The position numbers were made by a program, and so were the translations under genes. DNA of 64,000 nt, taken from contig CAZTIG010000018.1 of NCBI GenBank assembly GCA_964613665.1, positions 6,470 through 70,469 of the forward strand, in the 5' to 3' direction. The stretch is from CAZQFV01 sp964613665. GTDB lineage: Bacteria; Chloroflexota; Chloroflexia; DTKN01. Positions within the stretch are counted from its first letter, which is position 1. Each line of letters opens with the position of its first letter. Below, piece by piece: positions 32,304 to 44,071 of this stretch. The notes below the pieces were generated by a model that saw nothing but the letters and a program-made list of their open reading frames with translations, searched no databases and was not told where the DNA came from.

Positions 32304-33275
32304 CTAGCCCGCGCCGGAGATCTCCGTGACGACCAGCTCCAGCGCCACCTCGCCATCGCGCCGGCCGGTCTTGATGTCCCGCTCGACCTCCACCAGCCGG
32401 TGGTAGATGCGCTCCAAGTCCTCGCGCCGCAGCAGCTCGGCCTGGTCCACAACTTTCTCGGCCACGTACGGGTGTATCTTGAGCATACGCGCCACCTGCT
32501 CCGGCTGGCGCTGCCCGGCCGGCAGAGCCTTGGCCTGCAACAGCAGCCGGAACTGGCGCACGATCATCGTCATGAGGTAGAGCGGATGCTGACCGGCCAG
32601 GAGCAGACGCCGCAGCTCGAGCACCGCCCGCGCCCGCCGCCTCCGGCCGATCGCATCCACCAGGGCAAAGATGTCGCTCAAGCGGGCTCCGCTGGCCAGG
32701 TCCGCCACCAGCCGCTCACCGATCTGGCCCTGCGGGCCGACGTAGGTGACCAGCTTCTCCACCTCCTGGCGCAGCACAGAGGGGTCGGACCCCACCGTGG
32801 CCGCCAGCAGGGAGCATGCCGTCGGGTTGATCTCGGCTCCCTCGTCGCGCACGCGCTGGGCGATCCACTGCGCCACCTCCTGCGGCCGCGGCGCGGCGAA
32901 CTCGCGCACCTCGCCGACCTGCCTGACCAGGGCGACCAGCGGCTGGCCTGCCCCCAGCGCGACGCGCTCGCGGAAGATCAGCACGGTGCTGGCGGCCACT
33001 CGCGGCAGGTACTCCCGCAGCTGGTCCACCAGGGCCGGCTCGTGGCCGCGCCCCTTTTCCAGGCGCGCGGCAAGCCCCTCGACAATGACCACTCGCTTGG
33101 GGGAGAGGAAGGGGAGCGCCTCGGCGTGCTCGCGCAGGGTGCTCAGCGCTAGGTCGGCCCCGTCGAGCCGGGTCACGGCCAGGTCGAGCACCTCCTGGGG
33201 GACCGCCTCGCGCAGGAGGCGGGCCAGGGCCTTCTCGGCAGCGATGACGTCGTCGCCGTGAAAGAGGTAGATCAT
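32304..33275 (-). CDS. holA: DNA polymerase III delta subunit
   Basis: The 323-residue clamp-loader subunit starts MIYLFHGDDVIAAEKALARLL. It has the AAA+-like delta fold with SPKRVVIVEG, PRPQEVAQWIAQRV, TVGSDPSVLRQEVEKL and the C-terminal collar (IVRQFRLLLQAKAL, HPYVAEKVVDQAELL). ATG 33275 is preferred over the in-frame extension. It opens the sliding clamp during replication. A structured RNA is encoded directly upstream on the same strand. Confidence 0.92.
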   Translation of the reverse strand: MIYLFHGDDVIAAEKALARLLREAVPQEVLDLAVTRLDGADLALSTLREHAEALPFLSPKRVVIVEGLAARLEKGRGHEPALVDQLREYLPRVAASTVLIFRERVALGAGQPLVALVRQVGEVREFAAPRPQEVAQWIAQRVRDEGAEINPTACSLLAATVGSDPSVLRQEVEKLVTYVGPQGQIGERLVADLASGARLSDIFALVDAIGRRRRARAVLELRRLLLAGQHPLYLMTMIVRQFRLLLQAKALPAGQRQPEQVARMLKIHPYVAEKVVDQAELLRREDLERIYHRLVEVERDIKTGRRDGEVALELVVTEISGAG

Positions 33276-33297
33276 GGCGTCCCTCGCCACAGGCACA

Positions 33298-33495
33298 CGA
33301 AAACCCCACCATGCCGTAAGCTGGCCAAGTTCTAAACCGAGAGTCCACTCTCGGGGGAGCCGGTGTGGCGGTCCCGCGTTCCCGGGTCAGGTCCCGCCTG
33401 CCTGGTGTACGCAGCCCCGCCAGGGACTGGTTCCCAACGTAACCGGTGTTGGCTCAGAACTCTACTGCCAGCAGTACGCACACGGCAGGGTTTCT
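33298..33495 (-). ncRNA. ssrS: Probable 6S RNA
   Basis: The transcript from the promoter just upstream would start AGAAACCCUGCCGUGUGCG and end near ACGGCAUGGUGGGGUUUU. AAACCC pairs with GGGUUU, and GCCGU with ACGGC. Further in, GCUGGC pairs with GCCAGC, AGUUCU with AGAACU, and GAGCC with GGCUC. The 3' strand of the central open region holds a small hairpin (CCGAGAG/CTCTCGG). This long rod with a central bubble is the 6S RNA design, and the CCUGCCGUG and CUGAGCC pieces resemble 6S sequences. 6S RNA binds the housekeeping RNA polymerase. Confirmation needs a covariance-model search. Confidence 0.6.
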
Positions 33496-33501
33496 AGCTG
33501 A

Positions 33502-33530
33502 ATTCTACCACAAATCCCCCTGGAACGCAA
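33502..33530 (-). promoter_or_regulatory. Promoter of the 6S-like RNA (and possibly holA)
   Basis: Minus-strand TTGCGT (33525-33530), 17-bp spacer, TAGAAT (33502-33507) with TGG upstream. The predicted start near 33495 coincides with the 5' end of the RNA closing stem. Confidence 0.7.
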
Positions 33531-33580
33531 GTTGCGGAAAGCCGCGCCAAATCTCCCCTTTGGCTCGCGACAAGTGGTCC

Positions 33581-33733
33581 GGCCGCTAGGGCAACCGCAA
33601 ACTCGCCGTCGGTGGGGAAGCCGCAGTGGAAACAGCCCGCATTGTGTGAGCTGTGATCTGGAATCGCCCGCAAGGCAAGCTCAAGTGGCGTGCCAGCCCT
33701 ACAAATTCCGACTTGCGGTTGCCCTAGCCGGCC
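33581..33733. repeat. Inverted-repeat element with 20-bp arms
   Basis: GGCCGCTAGGGCAACCGCAA (33581-33600) is the reverse complement of 33713-33733 apart from one extra base. The 112-bp centre has no ORF. The element resembles a small non-autonomous palindromic insertion. No flanking target duplication was recognised. Confidence 0.65.
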
Positions 33734-33741
33734 GCAGGGCC

Positions 33742-33770
33742 TTGCGCGCCGCCCCAAGCTGTTGTAGAAT
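33742..33770 (+). promoter_or_regulatory. Promoter of the HTH/zinc-ribbon microprotein cluster
   Basis: TTGCGC (33742-33747), 17-bp spacer, TAGAAT (33765-33770). It begins nine bases after the inverted-repeat element. Confidence 0.65.
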
Positions 33771-33820
33771 AGGGCCAGGCGCGCACGCCCGCGCGCTGTT
33801 CGCCGAGCAGGAGAACTGTG

Positions 33821-34072
33821 ATGACCGAGACCTGGATGACGTTGGAGGAGGCCGGCCGTGCCTTTGGCCTGACCAACGAGCAGCTCTGGGACCACATCAT
33901 GGGGCGCGCCGGCGGCGGCCGGCTGACGGTGTACCGGCTGGGCAGGGGCAGCGAGGTGCGCGTCCGCTACCAGGACATGCTCGCTCTCCTCGAGCCGGTC
34001 CTGGACGAGCAGGAGCTCGCCGACCTGGAAAGGACCTCGTCCCGCCCGCGCCCGGCCGGCCGCATCCTCTGA
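33821..34072 (+). CDS. Small excisionase/MerR-like DNA-binding protein
   Basis: The 83-residue protein has a helix-turn-helix start (MTLEEAGRAFGLTNEQLWDHI) and a wing (LTVYRLGRGSEVRVRYQDMLALL), as in excisionase or MerR-type domains. ATG 33821 follows AGGAG seven bases upstream. It heads a cluster of zinc-ribbon microproteins. The regulatory target is unknown. Confidence 0.68.
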   Translation: MTETWMTLEEAGRAFGLTNEQLWDHIMGRAGGGRLTVYRLGRGSEVRVRYQDMLALLEPVLDEQELADLERTSSRPRPAGRIL

Positions 34073-34097
34073 CCACCCGCGGCTGCGAGGTGCAACG

Positions 34098-34271
34098 ATG
34101 GCCGCCTGCCCCGACTGCGACGCCCATATCACCCTCCCCGCATCGGCGTACGTGGGCCAGCCGCTCGTCTGCCCGGAGTGCGGCTGCGCGCTCGAGGTGA
34201 GCAGCCTGGAGCCACCGACGGTGGACTATGCCGCGGGCGCGCCGGACGCGCCCGACGCCGAGGACTGGTGA
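34098..34271 (+). CDS. LysW-like zinc-ribbon carrier protein
   Basis: The 57-residue acidic protein has CPDC (Cys 4 and 7) and CPECG (Cys 25 and 28), and ends ...DAEDW. The overall design is that of LysW, the amino-group carrier of alpha-aminoadipate lysine/ornithine synthesis. LysW ends EDWGE and uses the terminal Glu; here the stop follows EDW directly, so the acceptor residue is missing. No lys or arg genes are in the window. It may be a LysW derivative with another role. It lies 25 bp after the HTH gene. Confidence 0.75.
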   Translation: MAACPDCDAHITLPASAYVGQPLVCPECGCALEVSSLEPPTVDYAAGAPDAPDAEDW

Positions 34272-34410
34272 CGTGCCGGCCCCGGGCCGTGCGGGGCCGA
34301 TTCCGCAGGAGTGCTGACAGCCGAACGGGGCCGTGCCATCGTGCCAGGCCCGCCGTGGCCCGGCAGAGCGCACGTCCCCACGATGCCCGACAGGTCTGCA
34401 GGAGGATATC

Positions 34411-34572
34411 ATGGTCGAACCGGCCGAAGAGCAGCCCCTGATCTGCCCAGAGTGCGGAAAGGAGCTCTGGTACGACGAGGAGGACGAGGCCTGGGTCTGC
34501 GAGAACTGCGGCGTCGAGCTGTACGACGAGTGGGCCGAGGAGGAGGAAGGCCAGGACCACGAAGGGCTCTAG
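34411..34572 (+). CDS. Acidic zinc-ribbon microprotein 1
   Basis: The 53-residue protein has ICPECGKELWYDEEDEAWVCENCGVELYDEW, two CxxC pairs 17 residues apart, then a strongly acidic tail. ATG 34411 has GCAGGAGG seven bases upstream. It is paralogous to the next gene, with the same PAEE-x-P-x-ICPECG start. Function unknown. It could bind zinc as an adaptor or a transcription-factor-like ribbon. Confidence 0.75.
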   Translation: MVEPAEEQPLICPECGKELWYDEEDEAWVCENCGVELYDEWAEEEEGQDHEGL

Positions 34573-34581
34573 GAGGACGCC

Positions 34582-34731
34582 ATGCCCCAACCGGCCGAGG
34601 AAGGCCCCATCATCTGCCCCGAGTGCGGTGGAGAGCTGCTGTACGACAGGGAAGGAGCGTGCTGGGTCTGCGACACCTGCGCGCTCGAGTTCGACGAAGA
34701 GGACTGGGAGATCGTGGACGAGGAGCAGTAG
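34582..34731 (+). CDS. Acidic zinc-ribbon microprotein 2
   Basis: The 49-residue protein reads PQPAEEGPIICPECGGELLYDREGACWVCDTCALEF and ends in an acidic EDWEIVDEEQ. It shares layout and about half its residues with the preceding microprotein, and contains an EDW triplet like the LysW-type gene. ATG 34582 has AGGAGG upstream. It lies nine bases after its paralogue, so the pair is probably co-translated from one mRNA. Confidence 0.75.
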   Translation: MPQPAEEGPIICPECGGELLYDREGACWVCDTCALEFDEEDWEIVDEEQ

Positions 34732-34759
34732 CCGAGGTGGCCCCGCGGTCCCGCTCTCT

Positions 34760-34788
34760 TTGACAAAACGCCCTGTTGCGGGTATGAT
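34760..34788 (+). promoter_or_regulatory. ppdK promoter
   Basis: TTGACA (34760-34765), 17-bp spacer, TATGAT (34783-34788). The leader to ATG 34893 is about 100 nt. Confidence 0.78.
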
Positions 34789-34892
34789 ACTCGCTTGGCA
34801 CACGAACGCCGCCCGGTTGCACACAGTTTCCGCTCGCTCTCGGGCGATGCCGATCGACGTGGGGCGATGCCCCCCAGAGGAGGTTGAGCACG

Positions 34893-37817
<2,925 letters not shown>

Positions 37818-37933
37818 GGCTGGAGATCAAAGTTCGAATCTGAAGTTCGGACCCCCACGAAGGACGCACCGAACCAGGCGCCGAGGACACTCCCAGCCTC
37901 GGGGCCCGGTTGCTCATGCCCGATGCCGGCCCC

Positions 37934-38995
37934 CTACCTCCTCGCCCGCTGGTTCCACCGCTCCAGCTTCGCCAGCTGCTCCAGCGTGGCAAAGACGACG
38001 ACCTTGTCCCCTCCTTGCAGGCACGCCTCTGCTGCCGGGTGCATGTCGCGCTGCTGCCCGCGCTGTAGAAAGACCACCGACAGGTCCGCCATCTCCTCCA
38101 GTTGCTGCACCGTCCGGCCGACCAGCTGCCCTCCCGCCCGCACCACCATCTCGCTCACATTCATCACCTGGCCCTCCAGGACGAACGAGTGGGTCACGCC
38201 CTCGCGGATGGCCGCCGTGGCAAAGGCCGGCGCGGCGATGGCCGAGGCGCTGAGGGCCATCTGCACGCCAAAGATCGGTCCCAGCTTCTCCGCCAGATCG
38301 GCATCGAACATGCGCAGCACCACCCGGATGTCCGGGTTCAGTTGGCGGGCCTTGATCACGACGTCCAGGTTCGTCAGGTCGTTGTTGGTGGCCACAACGA
38401 TGGCCTGGGCGCGCTCCGTCCCGGCCTGTCGCAGCACCTCCAGGTCGGTCGCATCACCGGCGAGGACCACTGCACCCGCCCGCCGGGCGCGCTCGATAAA
38501 GGCCACCCGCGTGTCCAACTCGATCGCCACGACCTCCTGCCCGAACTCCAGCAGCTGCCGGAGCACGCGGAAGCCCACGTGCCCCAGGCCGCACACGACC
38601 ACGTGCTGGGAATAGGTCGATGCCAGGGCCACGGTCCACTCTCCTGATGGATTGCGCCTGTCCAGGAGGAGCAGGCTGAAGCTGATGATCCCCTCGGCGA
38701 CGACGCCGAGCCCCAGGATGGGCACGACGAAAAAGAGCACCTCCAGCGGCCCCTCGGGGAAAGGCAGGCTCGACTGGAAAAAGAGCATGCTGAAAGCGCC
38801 GTAGAGAGCTTGGCCGAAGGAGATTCCCTGCTGCGTGGTCGGGTCGACATAGGCCAGCCACAGGATGAGCGTGCCCAGGACGATGATGGCGACAAAAACG
38901 CTCAGGGAAAGGCGGAAGCGGCGCCACAGCAGGATGGTGACGCGCACGTTGGCCAGCAGGAGCCGGCGCAGGCGCAGCAGCCAGCGGCGCAGCAT
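37934..38995 (-). CDS. RCK-domain ion-channel-like protein without a K+ filter
   Basis: The 353-residue protein has two helices flanking a pore-like loop (about 30-115). A TrkA-N/RCK NAD-binding domain follows (HVVVCGLGHVGFRVLRQL, about 130-250), then a TrkA-C domain to the end. The layout is that of prokaryotic K+ channels. The loop reads LYGAFSMLFFQSSLPFPEG and has no TVGYG-type filter, so ion selectivity is unknown. It lies seven bases after the phosphatase gene and is probably in the purA operon. Confidence 0.82.
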   Translation of the reverse strand: MLRRWLLRLRRLLLANVRVTILLWRRFRLSLSVFVAIIVLGTLILWLAYVDPTTQQGISFGQALYGAFSMLFFQSSLPFPEGPLEVLFFVVPILGLGVVAEGIISFSLLLLDRRNPSGEWTVALASTYSQHVVVCGLGHVGFRVLRQLLEFGQEVVAIELDTRVAFIERARRAGAVVLAGDATDLEVLRQAGTERAQAIVVATNNDLTNLDVVIKARQLNPDIRVVLRMFDADLAEKLGPIFGVQMALSASAIAAPAFATAAIREGVTHSFVLEGQVMNVSEMVVRAGGQLVGRTVQQLEEMADLSVVFLQRGQQRDMHPAAEACLQGGDKVVVFATLEQLAKLERWNQRARR

Positions 38996-39002
38996 CTCGC
39001 CC

Positions 39003-39713
39003 TCACTCGATCGGCAGCCAGGCCACCAGCGATCGCACCGGCACCGCGCTCTCCTCGGCCGGCGAGATCGTCACCACCACGACGCTGGCGTCGTCGTGCG
39101 GCCGGCCCTGTTCCAGCGCGACGGCCTCGGCCAGGAGCGCGTCGGCCAGCGCCTGGGCCGAGGACCAACCCCGGGCCAGCCAACGCTCCAGGAAGGCCCG
39201 CACATCCAGCCTCGTCCCCTGGCGCTCGCCAGCATTGACCACCCCGTCGCTGGTCACGACGACGCCGCTGTGCTCCTGCAGTGGCCGCTCCACAATGACC
39301 GGCTTGGTCCCCGGATAGATCCCGATGGGCGTAACGACCTCGTCGTGGACCTCGACGCCCTCCGTGGAGATATAGTAGGCCGGGCACTGGTCGTTGCGCG
39401 ACAGGACCAGCGTCCGCGTCCGCAGGTCCACCGAGACGATGTCCAGCGTGGCCGTCACGTGGCCCTGGCGCAACGTGTAGAGGTAGTCGTGCACCGACCG
39501 CGCCACCGCCCCGTCGCGCGTACCCTCCTTGATCAGCATCGCCCCCCGGCTGACGATGAGGTTGCTGATCGTCTTGGCGGCCGGGCCGCTCCCCTGGGCG
39601 TCCACGAGCAGAATGGACAGGCCGCCGTGCGGCCGCTCCACGATCTCGACCGTGTCCCCGCTCTCGCGGCTGGCGTACTTGTGGGTTTTGGCGACGGCGA
39701 CCTGGACCAGCAT
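39003..39713 (-). CDS. SpoIIE/PP2C-type serine phosphatase
   Basis: The 236-residue protein is a stand-alone SpoIIE-like PP2C domain. Metal-binding acidic residues appear in ILLVDAQGSGPAA and GRPHDDASVVVVTI, with VVVTSDGVVNAGE between them. No sensor or HAMP domain is attached, as in RsbX-like enzymes. It would dephosphorylate a serine on an unknown (perhaps anti-anti-sigma) target. ATG 39713 lies three bases beyond the purA stop, implying translational coupling. Confidence 0.82.
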   Translation of the reverse strand: MLVQVAVAKTHKYASRESGDTVEIVERPHGGLSILLVDAQGSGPAAKTISNLIVSRGAMLIKEGTRDGAVARSVHDYLYTLRQGHVTATLDIVSVDLRTRTLVLSRNDQCPAYYISTEGVEVHDEVVTPIGIYPGTKPVIVERPLQEHSGVVVTSDGVVNAGERQGTRLDVRAFLERWLARGWSSAQALADALLAEAVALEQGRPHDDASVVVVTISPAEESAVPVRSLVAWLPIE

Positions 39714-39715
39714 GG

Positions 39716-40999
<1,284 letters not shown>

Positions 41000-41056
41000 C
41001 ACCACACCTCAAAGATGGAGATGGAGATGGGAAAGAGCATCAGGATGTATGTATCC

Positions 41057-41085
41057 ATTATACACGATCAAGGGCCGTTTGCCCA
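41057..41085 (-). promoter_or_regulatory. Possible purA promoter
   Basis: Minus-strand TGGGCA (41080-41085), 17-bp spacer, TATAAT (41057-41062). The -35 matches 4 of 6. Confidence 0.5.
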
Positions 41086-41213
41086 CCCATACTTCTTTCC
41101 TATCTTCCGCGCGCGCCGGCGCCTGCTGCCGGCCCGGCAGCGAAAAGCAGAAGCGGCAGGGACGCTGCGTGCGACGCCACTGCCGCGGAAGAGAGGCAGT
41201 CCCCGGGTTTGCC

Positions 41214-41669
41214 CTACTGCTCCTGCAGCAGGCTGTCCACCTCCTCGCGGATATCGTGCAGGTCGGCGAAGGAGCGGTAGACCGAGGCGAAGCGGATGTA
41301 GGCGATGGTGTCGATCCCGCGCAGCTTCTCCATGACCAGCTCGCCGATGGCGCGGCTGGAGACCTCCTCGTTGGCCGTGGCGAAGAGAGCAGTCTCGGTC
41401 TCGTCGATCACGCGCTGGATGGCCTCGGCAGGGATGGGGCGCTTGCCGCAGGCCACGCGGATGCCATACTCCAACTTGCGGCGGTCGTACGGCTCGCGCC
41501 GGCCGTCCTTCTTCACCACCGCCAGGCTGATCGGCTCCACCCGCTCGTAGGTGGTGAAGCGCCGCCCACACTCGCGGCACTGCCGCCTGCGGCGGACGGC
41601 CTCCACATCGAAGATCTCGCGCGTGTCGATGACCCGGGAGTCGCTCGCCCGGCAGAATGGACATCTCAT
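41214..41669 (-). CDS. nrdR: Transcriptional repressor NrdR
   Basis: The 151-residue protein has the zinc ribbon MRCPFC...CRECGRRFTTYERVE and the ATP-cone domain (VVKKDGRREPYDRRKLEYGI...). NrdR senses ATP/dATP and represses ribonucleotide reductase genes. No nrd gene is in the window. ATG 41669 has AGGAGC upstream. Confidence 0.96.
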   Translation of the reverse strand: MRCPFCRASDSRVIDTREIFDVEAVRRRRQCRECGRRFTTYERVEPISLAVVKKDGRREPYDRRKLEYGIRVACGKRPIPAEAIQRVIDETETALFATANEEVSSRAIGELVMEKLRGIDTIAYIRFASVYRSFADLHDIREEVDSLLQEQ

Positions 41670-41727
41670 GGCACCCGCTCCTGGCTAGTCTCAAGGTCGG
41701 CAATCCAGGCTCCCCCCGTCCTTGCCA

Positions 41728-41756
41728 TTATAGTACACTTTGGCCGTTTCGACAAG
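41728..41756 (-). promoter_or_regulatory. nrdR promoter
   Basis: Minus-strand TTGTCG (41751-41756), 17-bp spacer, TATAAT (41728-41733). The -35 sits at the edge of the dispersed repeat. Confidence 0.6.
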
Positions 41757-41773
41757 TGGCAATCGCGAAGCGG

Positions 41774-41944
41774 CACGGCCACAAAAGTCGCCGGCCTTGA
41801 CCGGCAAGTGCCCGGCCCCGGCAACGACACGACGCCGCCTATGCAGGGGCGGCGCAATGGCACGGCCGTGTCGCGCTTCGTGCAGGCCGGGCGCTTGCCA
41901 TTCGTGGTGCACCACCGCGACCTTGATATGGCCATGGCGGAACC
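41774..41944 (+). repeat. Dispersed intergenic repeat, full copy A
   Basis: About 171 bp match the reverse complement of 61377-61548 at roughly 75-80 percent by eye. Shared blocks include GCCTTGACCGGCAAGTGCCC, CACGACGCCGC and GCGACCTTGATAT. Within the copy, CGGCAAGTGCCCGGC and GCCGGGCGCTTGCCA form an inverted repeat around about 60 bp. The rest of 41670-42103 holds no supported gene; bases 41945-42103 show nothing I recognise. Confidence 0.8.
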
Positions 41945-42103
41945 GGCGCCCGCCGTATTCGCAGGTCGACCCTGGCGCGCTCCGCCCGCAATCAGATGCT
42001 CGCCGAGTTGGGGTGGCCCGACGCGCCCGGCGCAGCGTGAGCTCCCATCGGGCCAGGCGGAGCGCTGCCGTGTTGCACCGTCGAGAGTGGCACGCACCCG
42101 CGC

Positions 42104-42520
42104 TCAGCCGTGCAGCGCGGCGCGGACGCGCGCGGCCACCGCATCCAGCGGCTCCGCGTTGCGCGCCAGCTGTCCCCGCGCCAGGGGTAGGCCGTCGCCA
42201 TACCAGCGCGGGATCAGGTGCACGTGCAGGTGCGGAACCACCTGGCCGGCAGCGCGCCCGTTGTTCTGCAGCACGGCGAGGCCGTCCGGCTGCAGCGCCT
42301 GCCGCAGCGCGCGGCCTACCCGCGCAACCAGCTCCATCAGCACGGCCCCCGTCTCTTCATCGATCTCCCAGATGGCTTGCCAGTGCACCCGCGGGATCAC
42401 CAGGGTGTGCCCGGGCGCGGCCGGCTGCACGTCGAGAAAGGCGAGGGCGGCCTCCTCTTGGCAGAGGATCTCGGCCGGGGCCCGCCCGGCGGCGATGGCG
42501 CAGAAGATGCAGTCCTCCAT
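42104..42520 (-). CDS. HIT-family nucleotide hydrolase
   Basis: The 138-residue protein begins EDCIFCAIAAGRAPAEILCQEE and has the histidine triad HLHVHLIPR, with LQNNGRAAGQVVPH before it. HIT proteins hydrolyse nucleoside-monophosphate conjugates. The exact substrate is not readable. It is the last gene of the ECF-sigma/bactofilin run, 13 bp after the DUF4870 gene. Confidence 0.9.
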   Translation of the reverse strand: MEDCIFCAIAAGRAPAEILCQEEAALAFLDVQPAAPGHTLVIPRVHWQAIWEIDEETGAVLMELVARVGRALRQALQPDGLAVLQNNGRAAGQVVPHLHVHLIPRWYGDGLPLARGQLARNAEPLDAVAARVRAALHG

Positions 42521-42533
42521 GGCCGCGGGCCCC

Positions 42534-43079
42534 CTAGGCCACTTTCCGCGGGTGGATCCACTCCGAGACCCAGCGGTAGCGAAAGTCCTTGCCGTCGAGC
42601 ACGTGGAGTGCCCCGACGCAGCCGTAGATCAGGCTGCCCACGGTCACCACGGCGGTGAGCGCCGAGATGCCCAGCGCCAGCGGCAGCAGGCAGAAGCCGA
42701 CCCCGATGAACATCAGCGGGATCGTCACAAGCCACAGGATGCCCGTGATGATCCCCAGCACCAGCCCTACCAGCATGGCCAGCCCCTGGAAGACGAACGC
42801 CTGCAGGGCGTGCCAGGACACGTACTCTGACTTTTTCTCGTACAAGAAGCTCAGGACCAGCGCCAGGACGGGGCCACCGATGCCGGTGATCAGGTTGAGG
42901 AGGATCCCGCCATGGGCCAGCGCCGCGACCCGGCGCTCCTCGGCAGTCAGGCGCGGCACAGCCTCCAGCGCCACGGCGGGCTCTGCCAGCACCGGCAAGT
43001 CGCCTGCCGGCGGCACTGGTCCGGGCGGGGCCGGCTCCGCCTGCAGCACGGGAGCCTCGTCCTTTCTCTTTCGCGGCAT
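42534..43079 (-). CDS. DUF4870 membrane protein
   Basis: The 181-residue protein has a Pro/Ala-rich cytoplasmic start (about 1-50). A DUF4870 domain follows, with three to four helices and the EERRVAALAHGGILLNLITGIGGPVLALVLSFLYEKKSEYVSWHALQAFVFQ segment typical of the family. ATG 43079 follows AGGAGGG. Its role is unknown. It lies between a bactofilin-like gene and the HIT gene in an ECF-sigma operon, so it may belong to an envelope response. Confidence 0.82.
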   Translation of the reverse strand: MPRKRKDEAPVLQAEPAPPGPVPPAGDLPVLAEPAVALEAVPRLTAEERRVAALAHGGILLNLITGIGGPVLALVLSFLYEKKSEYVSWHALQAFVFQGLAMLVGLVLGIITGILWLVTIPLMFIGVGFCLLPLALGISALTAVVTVGSLIYGCVGALHVLDGKDFRYRWVSEWIHPRKVA

Positions 43080-43101
43080 CGTTTCCCTCCTGTTGCCCAT
43101 G

Positions 43102-44052
43102 TCAGCGCCGGGAGGGGCCGACCACCTGGCTGCAGGTGCCCACGCGGCTCAGGACGACCGCCCCGACTCCGGCGCTGGCCAGCAGCACGGCACAGGCCGG
43201 CCCCCACCAGGGGGCGACCACGGCCGGCAGCACCGTCAGCACGACCAGGATGGCCAGGCCCAGCGCGGTGGACAACCCGGCCGGCAGAGCCTGCAGCCGC
43301 GCCCGCAGGGCCTCGCCCAACGCCATGCCGCCCACCGTCAGCCCGGCCAGGTACAGCAGCAGCACCGGCAGGACGAGCACCGGGACCAACACCACCCCCA
43401 CCACCGTGAGCAGGAGCAGCAGGAGCGCCACCGGGACGATTGCGGCCAGCAGGATGGTGCTGGCCACTCCCAGCCCCAGGCTCGGGAGAAACCGCCCCCG
43501 CAGTGTCTCCACCACGGCCTGGCTGCGCCGCGGCCAACAGGCCCGCAGGCCCCAGGCCAGCAGCAGGCACAGGCCCAGCGCCACGGCCGCGGCCAGCGCG
43601 GCGCCGCCCAGCTGAGCCCACAGCGAGGCCTCCGGACGGTCGTATACGCTTTCCCACCCCGCCACGGCCGGCCCGCCCACGAGCACGCCGCCGCGGACGG
43701 CGCTGCCCGCCTCCATGTGCAGCAGGCCGCCCAGGACGCTCACGTCCCCGGCGACCTGCGCGCGGCCCTGCAGCAGAACCTCGCCGGCCAGGCTGACCAC
43801 GTCCCCCTCCACCTGGCCGCTGACCCAGACCGATCCGCCGATAGCAACGGCGCTTCCGCCGACCCGCCCGCGCACGACGACATCCCCGCCGATGGCGACA
43901 GCATCGCCGGCACATGACTCGCCCGCGGGGACGATCACATCCTGGCCCACGCGGATGCACTGCGGACCCTGGGCCAGGGCCGGCCGGACCAGGAGGAAGG
44001 CCCCCCCGAGCACGGCCACAGCGATGGCAGCAGCGACCACGATCCGCGGCAT
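43102..44052 (-). CDS. Bactofilin-like (polymer-forming) exported membrane protein
   Basis: The 316-residue protein has a signal peptide (about 1-27). A right-handed beta-helix of short repeats follows (about 35-120; GDAVAIGGDVVVRGRVGGSAVAIGGSV and further GDV units), then four to five C-terminal helices (about 145-300). The repeat section resembles bactofilin, here apparently outside the membrane. ATG 44052 has GAGGAA upstream. It follows the anti-sigma factor gene by 19 bp, so it may be a target of the same sigma factor. Confidence 0.78.
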   Translation of the reverse strand: MPRIVVAAAIAVAVLGGAFLLVRPALAQGPQCIRVGQDVIVPAGESCAGDAVAIGGDVVVRGRVGGSAVAIGGSVWVSGQVEGDVVSLAGEVLLQGRAQVAGDVSVLGGLLHMEAGSAVRGGVLVGGPAVAGWESVYDRPEASLWAQLGGAALAAAVALGLCLLLAWGLRACWPRRSQAVVETLRGRFLPSLGLGVASTILLAAIVPVALLLLLLTVVGVVLVPVLVLPVLLLYLAGLTVGGMALGEALRARLQALPAGLSTALGLAILVVLTVLPAVVAPWWGPACAVLLASAGVGAVVLSRVGTCSQVVGPSRR

Positions 44053-44071
44053 CCGTTCCTCCGCGATCCGC

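Noticed and set aside
33340..33420. GGTCAGGTCC on the plus strand, reminiscent of the SRP (4.5S) RNA core.
   Set aside because: The essential GGAA tetraloop and GGAAGCAGC strand are absent. The opposite strand folds better as a 6S-type rod.
37831..37850. AGTTCGAATC, similar to a tRNA T-loop.
   Set aside because: No acceptor, D or anticodon stem could be built around it.
41666..42097. An open frame through the 41.8-kb repeat whose translation resembles one at 61.3-61.9 kb.
   Set aside because: The similarity comes from the shared non-coding repeat. The frames differ in length and have no ribosome sites.
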